Assembly: GCF_000189635.1 (NCBI RefSeq)
Contig: NW_002476370.1
Coordinates: 372,001-436,000 of the forward strand
DNA length: 64,000 nt
Direction of reading: 5' to 3'
Source: Tetrahymena thermophila SB210
Taxonomy: Eukaryota; Ciliophora; Oligohymenophorea; Hymenostomatida; Tetrahymenidae
Shown: piece by piece, positions 13,101-24,253 of the stretch
How positions within the stretch are numbered: position 1 is the stretch's first letter
Layout: each line of letters starts with the position of its first letter
Translations under genes and position numbers: made by a program
The notes under the pieces: generated by a model
What the model saw: only the letters and a program-made list of their open reading frames with translations
Told to the model about the DNA's origin: nothing
The model's database searches: none

Positions 13101-14287
13101 ATTCAAAGTGATCAACTATTTACAATCTACAAAATAATATACAAAAATAGTCATTAAAGATAAGCCTTTATTCGGCCTCTAAATTCTCAAACTAGCTAAA
13201 TTAAAAATGAAAAGAAATAGAAGACTTTTAAAAATGTAGCAAATTGTAAAAGAATTATTCATAATTTAACATCTTTTTTTTAATTTTGAGAAAAAATACA
13301 AAAATTGTAACTTTATATAAAATCAAAAAAACTAAATTATTTGCTGTTTGATGAAGTAAGTTAGCCAATATAATTATTAACTAAAGTAAAAAAAATTGAT
13401 TTCAAACAAAGATTAATAATTATTAATTAATTAATACGCATCAGATTGTTTTGCGAAATTCATAAGACGAAATCTTGTTAATGGTATGTCATTTATGTAA
13501 TCATCCAATTGTATTTTAAATTAATCAATAAAATTATCATTTTTTAAATCTTAAATTCATCACTTATAGCCTGATTGGTATATGAGAAAAATAAAAACTT
13601 ATTTATCTGTTATTTCAAACATTTCAAAAAACGGAAAAATAGATAAAAAACAATTTATCTTTAAATAGAGAAATCTAAAATAAATTTAAAGAAAACCTGA
13701 ATAAAAATTAATCAATTAAATTTTTATTGACTCTGCTAAAATAAGATAAAATTCAAATTAAATAAATGATCAGAAATCTTTTATAAATATGGAGGTAAAT
13801 CAAATGAAAGTGATAAAATATTTCTTTTATTAATTTATTTAATTTTATTTTTTCTATTTGAATTAAAAGAAATTAGGTGATAAAGCTTAAAATATTAATT
13901 TTTCTTTTTTTAATATTTTGCAAAAAATTTGTATTTTTGTTTAACTAATTAGCTTATTAATTAAATTCTGTTTTAATTTACATTTTATAGAGATATAATT
14001 TTTAAAAATGCATTTTAGCATTTTTGTTATTTATCTAAATGATATTAATATTTCTAAATTCAAATCTTTAAAATAAATATATAGGTAACGCCTAAGTATC
14101 TACAAAACTGATATTTTAAATAACTTTAAGTTGGTAGTGTATGTTTTTTCAGATTTTTTTTAATTAATAAAAATTATTTAAAAAAGTTCTTATAAAAACT
14201 TAAAATATATTAAGGAAATTATGAACAATTAAAGATAAAGAATCTTTTTACTATATAGAACAAGAATGAATGATAAATTAAATAATT
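10196..14287. other. Long intergenic region without a supported gene
   Basis: Bases 10300-10700 are rich in short AT repeats (AATT and TTTA units). Bases 10725-10850 are briefly less AT-rich and may be promoter-proximal for the minus gene ending upstream. A minus-strand open stretch at 11470-11664 (64 residues, ends TGA) has no acceptor, domain or partner exon and is not called. Bases 11700-14280 are AT-rich with scattered short open stretches only. Confidence 0.55.
10392..10411. repeat. (AATT)n microsatellite
   Basis: Five perfect AATT units in intergenic DNA; a similar (AATT)n tract sits in the first intron of the PX-C2 gene at about 6080-6100. Confidence 0.8.
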
Positions 14288-17200
14288 TCAAAATTTGTTT
14301 AATGGATTTGCTGTAGATGGCTGACTGTATGTAGCCTTAGTACTTGATGTTGTTGGTTTTTGATTCTCATTTTCGTAATATTATTATGAATAATATGAAA
14401 ATGTTTAGGTTTTTAGAAAGAGCTTTGTGAAATTTTTTTCTTCACATTTTTTAAGTATTCTATCATGGAACTCCTAGATGTTTATATCTTTGAAGTTAGT
14501 GTTTAAATTTTAATCTTTTGGCAAGTTGTCTAAAATGTAATATTGAAATGTTTTTTCAAGATATTCGTAAAATTCTTCCAGAGCTTTAGTTTTTAAGTCC
14601 TTGAGCATAGCATAGTAACTATTTTTCTATTGAATGTAAATACTTTTAGCTTCCTCTGATTAATCATTTTGATAACGACTCAAGTTTCTTTTATCTATTG
14701 CATAATTTATTATTCCTTTTTCATTGAACATATCTGTATTATTATAAAGTTCAGTCTTAGAATTCGTATTACCAAATGGTATATTGTTATATGATTTTGT
14801 CTATAAATTTAAATTCTTTCCTTCTGATAGCATAGCAGGATTTTTTTAAATCATCGATGACAATTGCTGCTAGCTCTTGTATTTTTGAATTAAGTTTTGA
14901 GGTATCGGAGGACTTTAAAATACCATGTGATTATATAATTTGAATGAATGGCTGAAGAATTCTGTGAAATTTGATGCTACCATTTATCTGTAGGGCTGTA
15001 TCTGTAAGATACCATAAGCTTTTCTAAGTTCATAAATATATTTAGTGTAGTTCATGTAACAATTTTATTCTTCAAATAACTTTATTGCATCTTCACTTAA
15101 ATGAATTTTACGATTGTCTAAATCTATGAATGTGACTGACCTAGAATCTTCACAAATAATTTTATTTTACTTTATGTAATTTTAGTTTTGGTTGATTCCA
15201 CTTAAGAAGGGAAATGGAGATTCAAGGTAAGTAAGATTATTTTCAAATATGTGTAGAATTGGCAAATTGCATTAAGTAAATGGCTTATATATAGAAGCAA
15301 AAGTTTGTAAAGCACCTGCTACTAATTGAATGCTAGAACTAAAAAAGGCAATATTTTATTCCAGCATTACGAGAGTTAATATCATCCAAAAATCATCAAA
15401 AGTAAACATTTAAAATATCCAATTACTCCCACTATTCTAGCTTGTCTCGAGCAATCTAAGTTATTAATAATTTGGGACCATATAAGATACCCTTGAGGAA
15501 TTCTCTGATTGAACATTCGGTTTAAACTAGCTGAAGGAATTTCTTTAATCGACTAAATCTTCTTGTGCCTATAAAGTTGAGTTAGATTCTATTTCATCCT
15601 CTTCTTCTTAGGCACTAAACTAAATAGTCTGTAGCATTTATGGCATAACCAATTATAGATCTAATAAGTTTTTACTATAAGTTTTAGACAATTACTCAAT
15701 TATTTAATTAATATCTTATTTGTTATCCAAAAAAACTCTTATTAAAGGAATTCTCTTTTTCTATATTTTGGAAATAATATGGCACACAACTTCCCTGAAA
15801 AAGCTAAAAAAGGGATAATATGTAACAAAACAAAATGCAAATTAGCATTTAAATAAAGTGTTTTTATCTTTTTCAGTGAAAATAAAATCTTCCCATTCGA
15901 AATAAATACAATATTATTTTTTACAAGGATTACACAATTCAACAAGCTTATTGAATTATTCTTTATAAGCATCCTTCGCCATTCTATGTTCTCCTATTTT
16001 TATTTAAAATTTTAGGATAAAAATAAAGCTTTTCAAGATAATCAAAATAAAAAATTCATATATTTTTAATAAAAAACCATTTTTATTTGTTTTAGAGTTA
16101 AAAAAAAGTTATCTGATTTTTTTCTTCTTATTTTTATTATTTTATAAAATTTTTGTTTTTTCCATAAATAGTTCTAATAAGGTAAAAATTAGATTCATTT
16201 TCTTTGATTGATAATATTTGTAAAAATTATATGTCATAATTTGAAAAATGAAAGAGAATAAATATGCTCGTTTATTTCTCAGAAAATAGAAAAGTTCTCA
16301 TTTGATAAAATAAATTTTTCCATTTTTTATTAAATAACTTTTAAACAGATTAAATTTTAAATGAAAATTGTAAAATTCTTTGAAAATTTACCTTCCATAG
16401 TAAACACAAACTGTTTTATGTCTTGCACTTTGTTTTCAGTGAATATTTTTTATATTTCTTAGGGGAAGTTTTCTTGTTTTTTCAATTTAATTTTTCTACA
16501 TTTCACTTTAAAAGGAAATGGATGCTTTGATATTACTTCTTATTATGATTCATCTAGCTTATTTTTAAGTAAATCAAATAGTATTTCTTATGAAAAATAA
16601 GCATCTTCGCCATCATTTAAACTCTTAGCATTTTATCCGACCAAACCTTAGCTGTTTCTTTGGCTCTCAGAATTGTTGAGCATCAGTAATTTATTAATCC
16701 CTCCTTCACCGATAGGACACTTTCCATTTAATTCATCTAAAGAAGGGCCAATCAATAAGAAATCCTAAAAGAGAAGATCACCTATTTTAACATTATATCT
16801 CTTATTTATATCTGCTTATTACCTGCTCTCTTCATCTTGAAAGTTAATTTTCTTTTTACCATTTTAGAAAATATATTAAGAATTAAATTTTGAAATAATA
16901 TTTGTATGATAAATAATGATTGATTAATTAATTAGTAAATCAAAAATTTAAAAATTATTCATCAATAATTAATTTGATTAATTTTGTTTGGTATGTCTAT
17001 ATTAATTAATTCAGTTTTATAAATTAAAAAAGAATAATGAAATACCTAAAAACTCTATGGGAATTAAATAGCCTCTGACTCTTCTTATTAATTAGTGTCA
17101 ATTATTTTTTTTTATTCGATACTTTAGTTCATAGCTGCACTATTAGAATTCTAGCTGAGATGTGATTGTTATCTAATTAGCTTGTTTTTTTGTTAATTGT

Positions 17201-17630
17201 TTAAGTCATTAAGAGTAGATATTTAATTCAATTAATTATTATTAGTATTGCTCATTGCATTGCGTGTGAATGTTAGATTAAATTGATTATTTGCCTAATT
17301 CGCTTTGCTTAAAGGTGTATCTATAACTTATTGTACTGGAATTTCTACATCTTCATCAGCTAATGAGTCTAATTTATATTTTAAATGGTATATTTCATTT
17401 CTTAAATTCTTATTATCTTCTTTTAATTAATGGCATTTATCCTGTTCAAAATTATACAAGTCCTTCATTCTCTAATAATTGAACTACAAATTATCTGATA
17501 AGTTTTTATATGCATCTTTTTGGTTTTATAAGTACTCAACTCTCTCTATTAATTATTCTATTATGTCATCTTTTTCTCTATTTTTTAACCCATAAAAGTC
17601 TTTACTTTACAACTGGCCCAAATTAATCAT
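14288..17630 (-). CDS. DENN-domain protein with N-terminal coiled coil (putative Rab GEF)
   Basis: Three exons fit: 17630-17046, 16851-16392 and 15993-14288, totalling 917 codons with TGA at 14290-14288. DENN proteins act as exchange factors for Rab GTPases. The first about 100 residues are strongly helical and Gln/Lys/Glu-rich (coiled coil). An Asn/Gln-rich linker follows. The upstream DENN module starts around residue 340 (FVFTMEGE, then the FCFVTYYPFF signature). The core DENN strand-helix block lies near 560-640: NIAFFSSSIQLVAGALQTF, YKPF, LPILHIF, LESPFPFLSGI and VTFIDLDNRKI, which match the family order closely. The downstream part is helical and Gln/Asn-rich. The first acceptor (about 16852) is the least certain junction; the second is fixed by frame (acceptor AATAG before GAGAAC). 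Confidence 0.8.
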
Positions 17631-18613
17631 TCAGACAAAATGAAATTTATCAATGTATTAATTTAATAAATTAATTAATTAATAAACCCGGAATCAATCT
17701 CTATCTTTGATAAGTTATCACAAATAATTTATAATAAAAATATTTATTTTAAATTACCCTTTTTATTTATAAGATAAATTGAAAATGTCCAACCAAACAT
17801 ATCTAAAATTATCTAATCTCAATAAGGTCGATTCATAAAGTTTAATAACCCAAATCACAGAAGAGGGAACAAATTCTATAAATTCAAAAAATTAATATCA
17901 TGTAAAATAAATATTAGTATTTAGCATTAATTTTATCAAAGAAATTTACACATAAATTATTTTTGAAATTCTTATTGTGACAAAGATTAGTTTTGATTTT
18001 TATTTATTTTTTAATGTAGTTATTAGTTAAGCATTTTTATTTACCTTGAATTTGCTAATATATTACATCTATTATTTACATAGCATGAGCATAAAAGCAA
18101 GTGCATAAAATTGCATCAATTTTTTTTGCACAAACTTTGAATAGGATTTTATGTGCGCAAAAGTGTAATGCCCCCCCATTCATTTTTGCTAAAAAAAAAT
18201 TAAAACAAATCGGTAAAGTTTTTTTGTGCACAAAATACCAATGCAAGTTTGCGCACATCATATGTTGTGTGCTCGTCAAATTTACGTTCATATCATTCAT
18301 TTAATTTATTTTTATTGATTGTTTTTAAATTTTGGATTATTGGTTGAGTCTAATAAAATGAACTAAAATAATTTAACTTATTAAAAAATTAAAATAAAAT
18401 TTACTTTAATAAAAGAATATACAAAACTTACATATTAAGACAGATTTAACATATAAAAATGTATTATAAAGTTACTTATTTATATATTATTTAGTATTAT
18501 ACAGTTATTATTTTAAGTCATTGATAAAATAGAATTATTTTTGCTAAATATTAAAGACTTTATGCTGTTTTCTAAAGATTTTTAGAAAGAAATAAAATAA
18601 GAATTTTTCAGGA
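17631..18613. other. Intergenic region with a GC-richer repeat island
   Basis: Mostly AT-rich, but 18080-18270 is an island with many TGCGCA, TGTGCA and GCACA words and a run of seven C at about 18171. Open frames on both strands (18101-18304 plus, 18076-18300 minus) are composed of this repeat and have no domain. The minus frame happens to continue that of the neighbouring F-BAR gene if its last intron is ignored, but splicing gives a more protein-like end at 18614. Confidence 0.6.
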
Positions 18614-21600
18614 TCATATTTTTAAAAATGATCCTAAATCTTTTAGAAAGTTTCCACTAGATTATTCTATAGCTTAATTATCATAATTAATGTTATTAAG
18701 AGGTACCTTTTAGACATGGTTTTCCACTGTAAACTTTTGTTTTAATTATTAAAAAAAATGTTAACTTTAATTATTTTTATGTCATTTTTTACCATTAAAT
18801 CGTTGAGCTAATCTTCAGGAAGAGAGAAATAGCGTGAATACCTTTAGATTATGTCTTTTATTTCACGCTTTTCAAAATTGAATATAAGCATATGATGTGA
18901 TACAGAAGCTAGTTAGCCAAAAATGATATACTTATCTTTGGTATAATCAAAATTCTCTTTTTTTTCTATCTTTCTCCTACTTTTTATTTGTAGCTCTGAG
19001 ACCACGCTTTCAAATGCACAACTTTCCCAGAAATCTTTGCTTTTTATAATTATGTGATTCATAAGCTGGTATTAAATATATATTTTTTCTTTCTTAATAG
19101 GAACTTCAGGTTCTATTTTTAATAAAAATATTTAATTCAGGAAATAAAATTAATTTGTTTGATTTATGTTTATCTTACTGAATATTCTCAGAATCTCTTT
19201 TTAATTTTATGCTTCCAAAAGACTTAGTGATGATAAATCTTCACTATTTTCTGGAACTCCATCAGGTACTACAATATTTTTCGAATTTCGTTTTTCCATT
19301 TCAAATTCTAGTTATGAAGCCACTGAATCTTATTTATTTGCATTTAATATCTAGTTTTAATCTACTTTTTCCTCTTCTATTTATTCATCATTATTTGATT
19401 TTTTTCTAATTTGCATATTTTTATCATTTTTGTTAACTTCATTTACATTTATTTTCTACTCTTCTTCTTCTTACTCTTCCTCCTCCTTGTTTTAGTTCTA
19501 GTTTGCTGGCATAGACTATGATTTGTTTTCTAAATCTACTTTACTCTTTTGCAACTCATCCATAAGTTCTTATATCTACTCATCTGAATGCTTCCTAAGC
19601 TTCTTAAAATCTAAACTCTCTTGAGTTGTGTAAAATGAAAAGCTTAGTAAAATCAATCTTTTTGCTGTTATTGAATCTTTGTTTTTGAAGCACTTTGTAA
19701 AATATGTATTTAATTAATTAATGCTTCTACTTAAATATATCTATTTACATTATCAAGCAGGCTATTAAATATCTATGTAATATTTTTGAATTAGATGCTT
19801 GTTAATTCACTTGTACCCTTCATTCTATAAAAATTAAAGCAGTAGCTCCAAACTATTCTTCCTAATTAATTTGAATCTAAAGATTCTTCAATCTAGTTAA
19901 TTTTTGTTTTATATTAGAAAAATAAAAAATTTTAACAAACAAACTGTTCAAACTTTATTGAAATAAACTAAAATCTTTTATAATTAATTATATCATTCAA
20001 AAATAAATCTATAAAATTAACTATTTAAACTAATTAAAATTAAATAAAGGCAATAATTGTTTCTTTAAAATTTTTATTCTATGAATTTGTATTGAAGTGA
20101 ATGCAGCAATCTATCTATATATCTATTAAAATAGTTAATACCAAAGATTAGAATAATTATCTATTAATAAAATATCACCAAATTCATGTAAAGTATCTTG
20201 GAATTATTAAAAATTTTTGCATTAAAAACAAAAATCTTTGCTTAAATTATGAAAAATGAATGCATTAAATTATTAATGTTTAAAAAGATATTTTATTTAT
20301 AAATACCAAGTAAGTATATTAGCCTTTATTTTATGTTAAAGCAGAAATTTATTTATTTTATTGTAAAAAAATAAAACATTACATCATCAAAAAAAGCTTT
20401 TTCCTTGTCAGAATCTTAGAGTATTTCTTAATATTATCTGTAAATAGCATCACACTAAGACTTTAATTCTTAATTTAATTAATCACTAGCAAATTCAGAT
20501 TGAGGCTAGGGATTGGTTTTATATGATAAATATTCTTCAATAACATCTTCTGTGTTTAGCTTTTTATATTTTAATTCTAACGACTGAATTGTCTTGCCAA
20601 TGAAAGATATGTAAGGTTCATATTTTATTTGTTCTTATTTTGGCCTTTTACTCTAGTTTCTGCTAATAATTTCTTAGACGTCTTTTTGTGCTTCTACTTA
20701 TCCTAATTTCTTTTTTGTAAATTATAAATTGAATTTAATAGTAAAAAAATATATTTATTTCTACTTCACTGATGTTATCAATATCATATTCTATGTTCTT
20801 TATGTATGATGTTTCAAATACTAAATTTTTCATAACAGAGTCTTTCATTTGGTTTATTCTTTGGCATTCATAATCTTGCAAGCTATTTTGTATTCTATTC
20901 TTAAATGAGAAATAAATTACTTCTTTTTAAACTTTTTTTTTAAACATACCATTTGCTCATAAAATAAGTCAAGAGTATTGTTAAACTCAAGCAAGTAGTA
21001 TTTATATTACTAATCTAACTCCTTTACTTCAGATAGACATTGCTTTGTCCTAATATTTTTTATTTTTTAATTAGATAAATAGCACTATTAATTTTATTTT
21101 TATCACTTTTGTGCTTGCTTCTGTCTTTTTTCAGATGATATGTCCTGAGAAAGCTTGAGAATTTCATCTTGTATTTAGCAGCTCTATGCTTCTCTTTCAG
21201 CTCTTAAAAACTTTAGTTTTGCCTTTTTTATACAAAAATTGATATTCCAAATCTAAATTAACTACTTTAAATAGTAAAGTGATAATTTATAATATCTATA
21301 GAAGATAGCTACCTTATCTAAATTTTCCTAAGCAGTTTTCAGATCTTTTTCGAATTTTCTGCCATCTGAAATTAATTTTTTAGAAGTGTTGTTTTATTCA
21401 TTAATAATTTGCCTTGACTTTTCTAATATTTCAACTTATATCTGCTCACTTAAAGCCTTAGCCTGCTCTGATCTATTCATAAAGTTTGTTTTAAGGCTAC
21501 TAATAATGTTCTAAACTCCTCTATTTAAAAAAAATTTTTATGCTGTAAATATTAATTTTTATTAAAAAAATTTAAATTCATTTTAATGAGGAAAATTAAT

Positions 21601-21969
21601 TTGCAATATTTTATTCTTCATTAAAATTTCTTTCTTTTCTATGTATTTTTTGCACATTTAGTCATTATAAATAATAAGTTTTTAAGTAATATTACTAAGT
21701 TTTTCCTATCTATAAGTTCTGCAATCTAATAGTTAATTTTTCCATAGTTTTTGAATAAGACTCTTCTGCCTATGCTCTTTCTTAGAAGAGATCTATAAAA
21801 TCTTCAAACACTTTTCTATTTTCTTGTGAAAGTCTTGATACTTGTTCAAATTTATCCTTAACATAATAATATGAATAAGATTATCAATTTATTACATATA
21901 TATGACTTTATCAATGTTAAGAAATGCAAAAGTTAAACAAATTACCCAAAGATCGTTAGCGAAGCTCAT
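18614..21969 (-). CDS. F-BAR domain protein with unassigned C-terminal region
   Basis: Ten exons fit and sum to 763 codons: 21969-21946, 21856-21696, 21520-21313, 21252-21107, 21049-20950, 20899-20765, 20709-20383, 19892-19694, 19664-18793, 18733-18614. F-BAR domains bind and curve membranes during endocytosis and cytokinesis. The first exon encodes only MSFANDLW and is followed by the hallmark DLFQERAQAEESYSKTMEKL. Helices continue to about residue 262 (KALSEQ, AKLKFLRAEREAQ, FNNTLDLFYEQM). The C-terminal half contains an acidic Glu/Gln stretch and a helical region (IVWSYCFNFYR; IIIKSKDFWESCAFES) that I do not recognise. The eighth intron is only 29 bases yet is needed to restore frame; the last intron (donor at 18792) gives a natural end at TGA 18616-18614. 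Most junctions agree in phase. Confidence 0.8.
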
Positions 21970-22474
21970 GGTTAAAGCTTTTATTTATTTAATATTACTG
22001 ATTAGAATGTATTGTATTTATCAGCTATGCCTCAAGCAAGTATTACCTAAATATATATATTTTATTACTACGCTAATAAGATTATGTAAAAGTTTTTGGC
22101 GTAAATTATTTATTTATTTATACACTTTTAATAGAACTCAAAACACTTTTATTTAATAATAATAAATAAACATCAATAGAATATGTCAATAAAATTTGAT
22201 GAACCATTTTAGGAATTAATTTGTGAATTTCAACAGAATAAAATACATACATATTTTCAAGCAAATATTAATAAAGTAAGCCAAGTTTCTTATAAAAGCG
22301 ATATTAAATTTAAAATAGAAATGGAATGAATAAATAAATTACTAAAGAGTTTTCTTTTCATCAGAAATAATTAATGAAAGACTTTAACTCAAATTAAATC
22401 AATTTCCAATACAAACACATAAAAAATATACATAGAATTTCATAATATATTCAAAAAATTTATAAAAATGATTT
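21970..22474. other. Divergent intergenic region
   Basis: About 500 AT-rich bases between the F-BAR gene (minus) and the zinc-finger membrane protein (plus), so it must hold both promoters. No recognisable core promoter element was found. A short standard-code plus ORF at 21902-22156 overlaps the first F-BAR exon and is not supported. Confidence 0.5.
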
Positions 22475-23448
22475 ATGGATGATGATGATGAATTTCTTAT
22501 ACAATTTTTAAATTAATTTCATTTTTTGGTATATTTGATTTATCATTTACTGCATCTAATATCAGATCACTTACTAATACATTTCAAAAGAAGAAGTAAT
22601 CTAGAAAAATAACAAAATCAATATTTTGCTATTATTTTTACTTTTTATTTTTGATGTTCATTTTTTCAATTGCGATTTGGGCTATTTTTTAAACTCTTCT
22701 AAGAGCAGAAGTAATAGTTCAATCATATTTTTTAAATTAAACTGATGTTGATCCTAGCATTTAACTTGATAATTTTGGTAGCTCTATGATGATTAATCAT
22801 AACCATACATTCTACGATATTGTTTATTGCAACTCTTTTGCTCTACAAGCGAGATCTTTTTTTAAAGATTTTGTTTAGAAATATGAGTTGGTTCCTAAAA
22901 ATCCTAATTTCTTCAAGAATTCTGACTTGCTTTCTCCAATTGATTTTTATGATGACTCAAACTAGAGAAAATGCTCTAAATGTGGTAAAAATTTTATAAC
23001 AAATCCATCTGTACATTATCATCTATAAAGAGACCACATTTAGTTTAGTACTTTTTAGTTAGCAGCCGAAGGTAACAGCGAAGAATACTACTTTATGGAC
23101 AAGCTTTGTAAATTCATAGACTGCACAAGAGAAAAAAATTAGCATAATACTCAAACTTTCATTTAATCAGAAAAGAGAGTTTCACATTGTTTTAATTTTA
23201 TGCTTGAAAATTTTGTAAAGCAAGAAAACTAAACAGAAGATTAATTTATAAAGAAAGTATATTAACTTTGTGAGTATGTAGGAAAGAAGGACCCTTCTGA
23301 AATGATAGAAGCTACTCAATCAACCTTTTTTTCAGTTTTATGGACTATTATATTTTGGATTGGTATTCTAATGTCCATAAGCTATTATTCTATTCTTTTA
23401 CTGACACAGGAAGGTAGACGTGCTTGGTTGACAAAAATAGAAGATTGA
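22475..23448 (+). CDS. Two-span membrane protein with a C2H2 zinc-finger-like motif
   Basis: Two exons fit: 22475-22528 and 22591-23448, 304 codons with TGA at 23446-23448; the intron is 62 bases. The N-terminus is acidic (Met followed by four Asp). A basic stretch precedes a strongly hydrophobic span (FYFLFLMFIFSIAIWAIF), and a second span lies near the C-terminus (WTIIFWIGILMSISYYS), followed by a short basic tail. The roughly 190-residue middle region contains a classical finger spacing, C-x2-C-x9-H-x4-H (KCSKCGKNF...VHYHLQRDH), plus further Cys/His. Its side of the membrane cannot be told from sequence. No family is recognised. A finger between two spans is unusual; it may be structural rather than DNA-binding. 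Confidence 0.65.
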
Positions 23449-24253
23449 ATTTTATAATTTAAATAAGTTTAAATCAAGAATAAACAGGTGTTGCTTGAAT
23501 TGCTTTACAGACATTCAAATTTTTAAAAACATAGATATTTAATTTGTTTTCATACACAAGTTTCTCTATTTATTTAATTCTATTATATATTTATTGGTTA
23601 TTTCCGATTTTTGTGACCAAGTAGAAGCATCATTTATTTTTTTTTAATTTAATTCTCATTTAATAGTTTAAATTAATTGTTAAATTTTATATTTCATTTT
23701 AAATCTATCTTTTGGAATTTAAATTAAATAGATAAATTATTTATTATAAAAACTTTTAATTTTTAAATAATATTTTTTCTAACTAGATAGACTTTTTATT
23801 TTTCTAATGATAAAATCATTAATCTCAGGTCATTATTTTTAAATATACCTTAAATTTAATGAATTTCAATTTATATTAAGACCAGAGATGAAGCTAATCG
23901 ACTTTATAGTATAAAGTCTAATTTTGATAAAAAAGATATTCTATTAATTAGTTTTTTTATTGAGAATGCATAGTATTCTATTCAAAAATAAATGAAAAAT
24001 TTAGAATATTCAGAGTTTGTTTTAAATATATTCTGATATTATCTTTCAAATTAGAAATATTTTGTCATTACTTGATAATATTTTAAATTATTCTTTGAAA
24101 TTAAAGTTAATCATTATTTATATTGATAGATATATTTATTTATTTATATTAATTTAAATTATTAAAAGTAAATATTTATTTACTTTCTGTTTTGTATTAG
24201 AAAATATTTAAATTAAAAATTTAAAGAATTAATTATCAATAGAAATAGAAAAA
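23449..24253. other. Convergent intergenic region, AT-rich
   Basis: The 3' flanks of the zinc-finger membrane gene (plus) and the pseudokinase-LRR gene (minus) meet here. No gene-like frame, no repeat of note. Confidence 0.6.

Noticed and set aside
18076..18304. Overlapping ORFs on both strands
   Set aside because: Both are products of the TGCGCA/TGTGCA repeat island; no domain and no splice partner.
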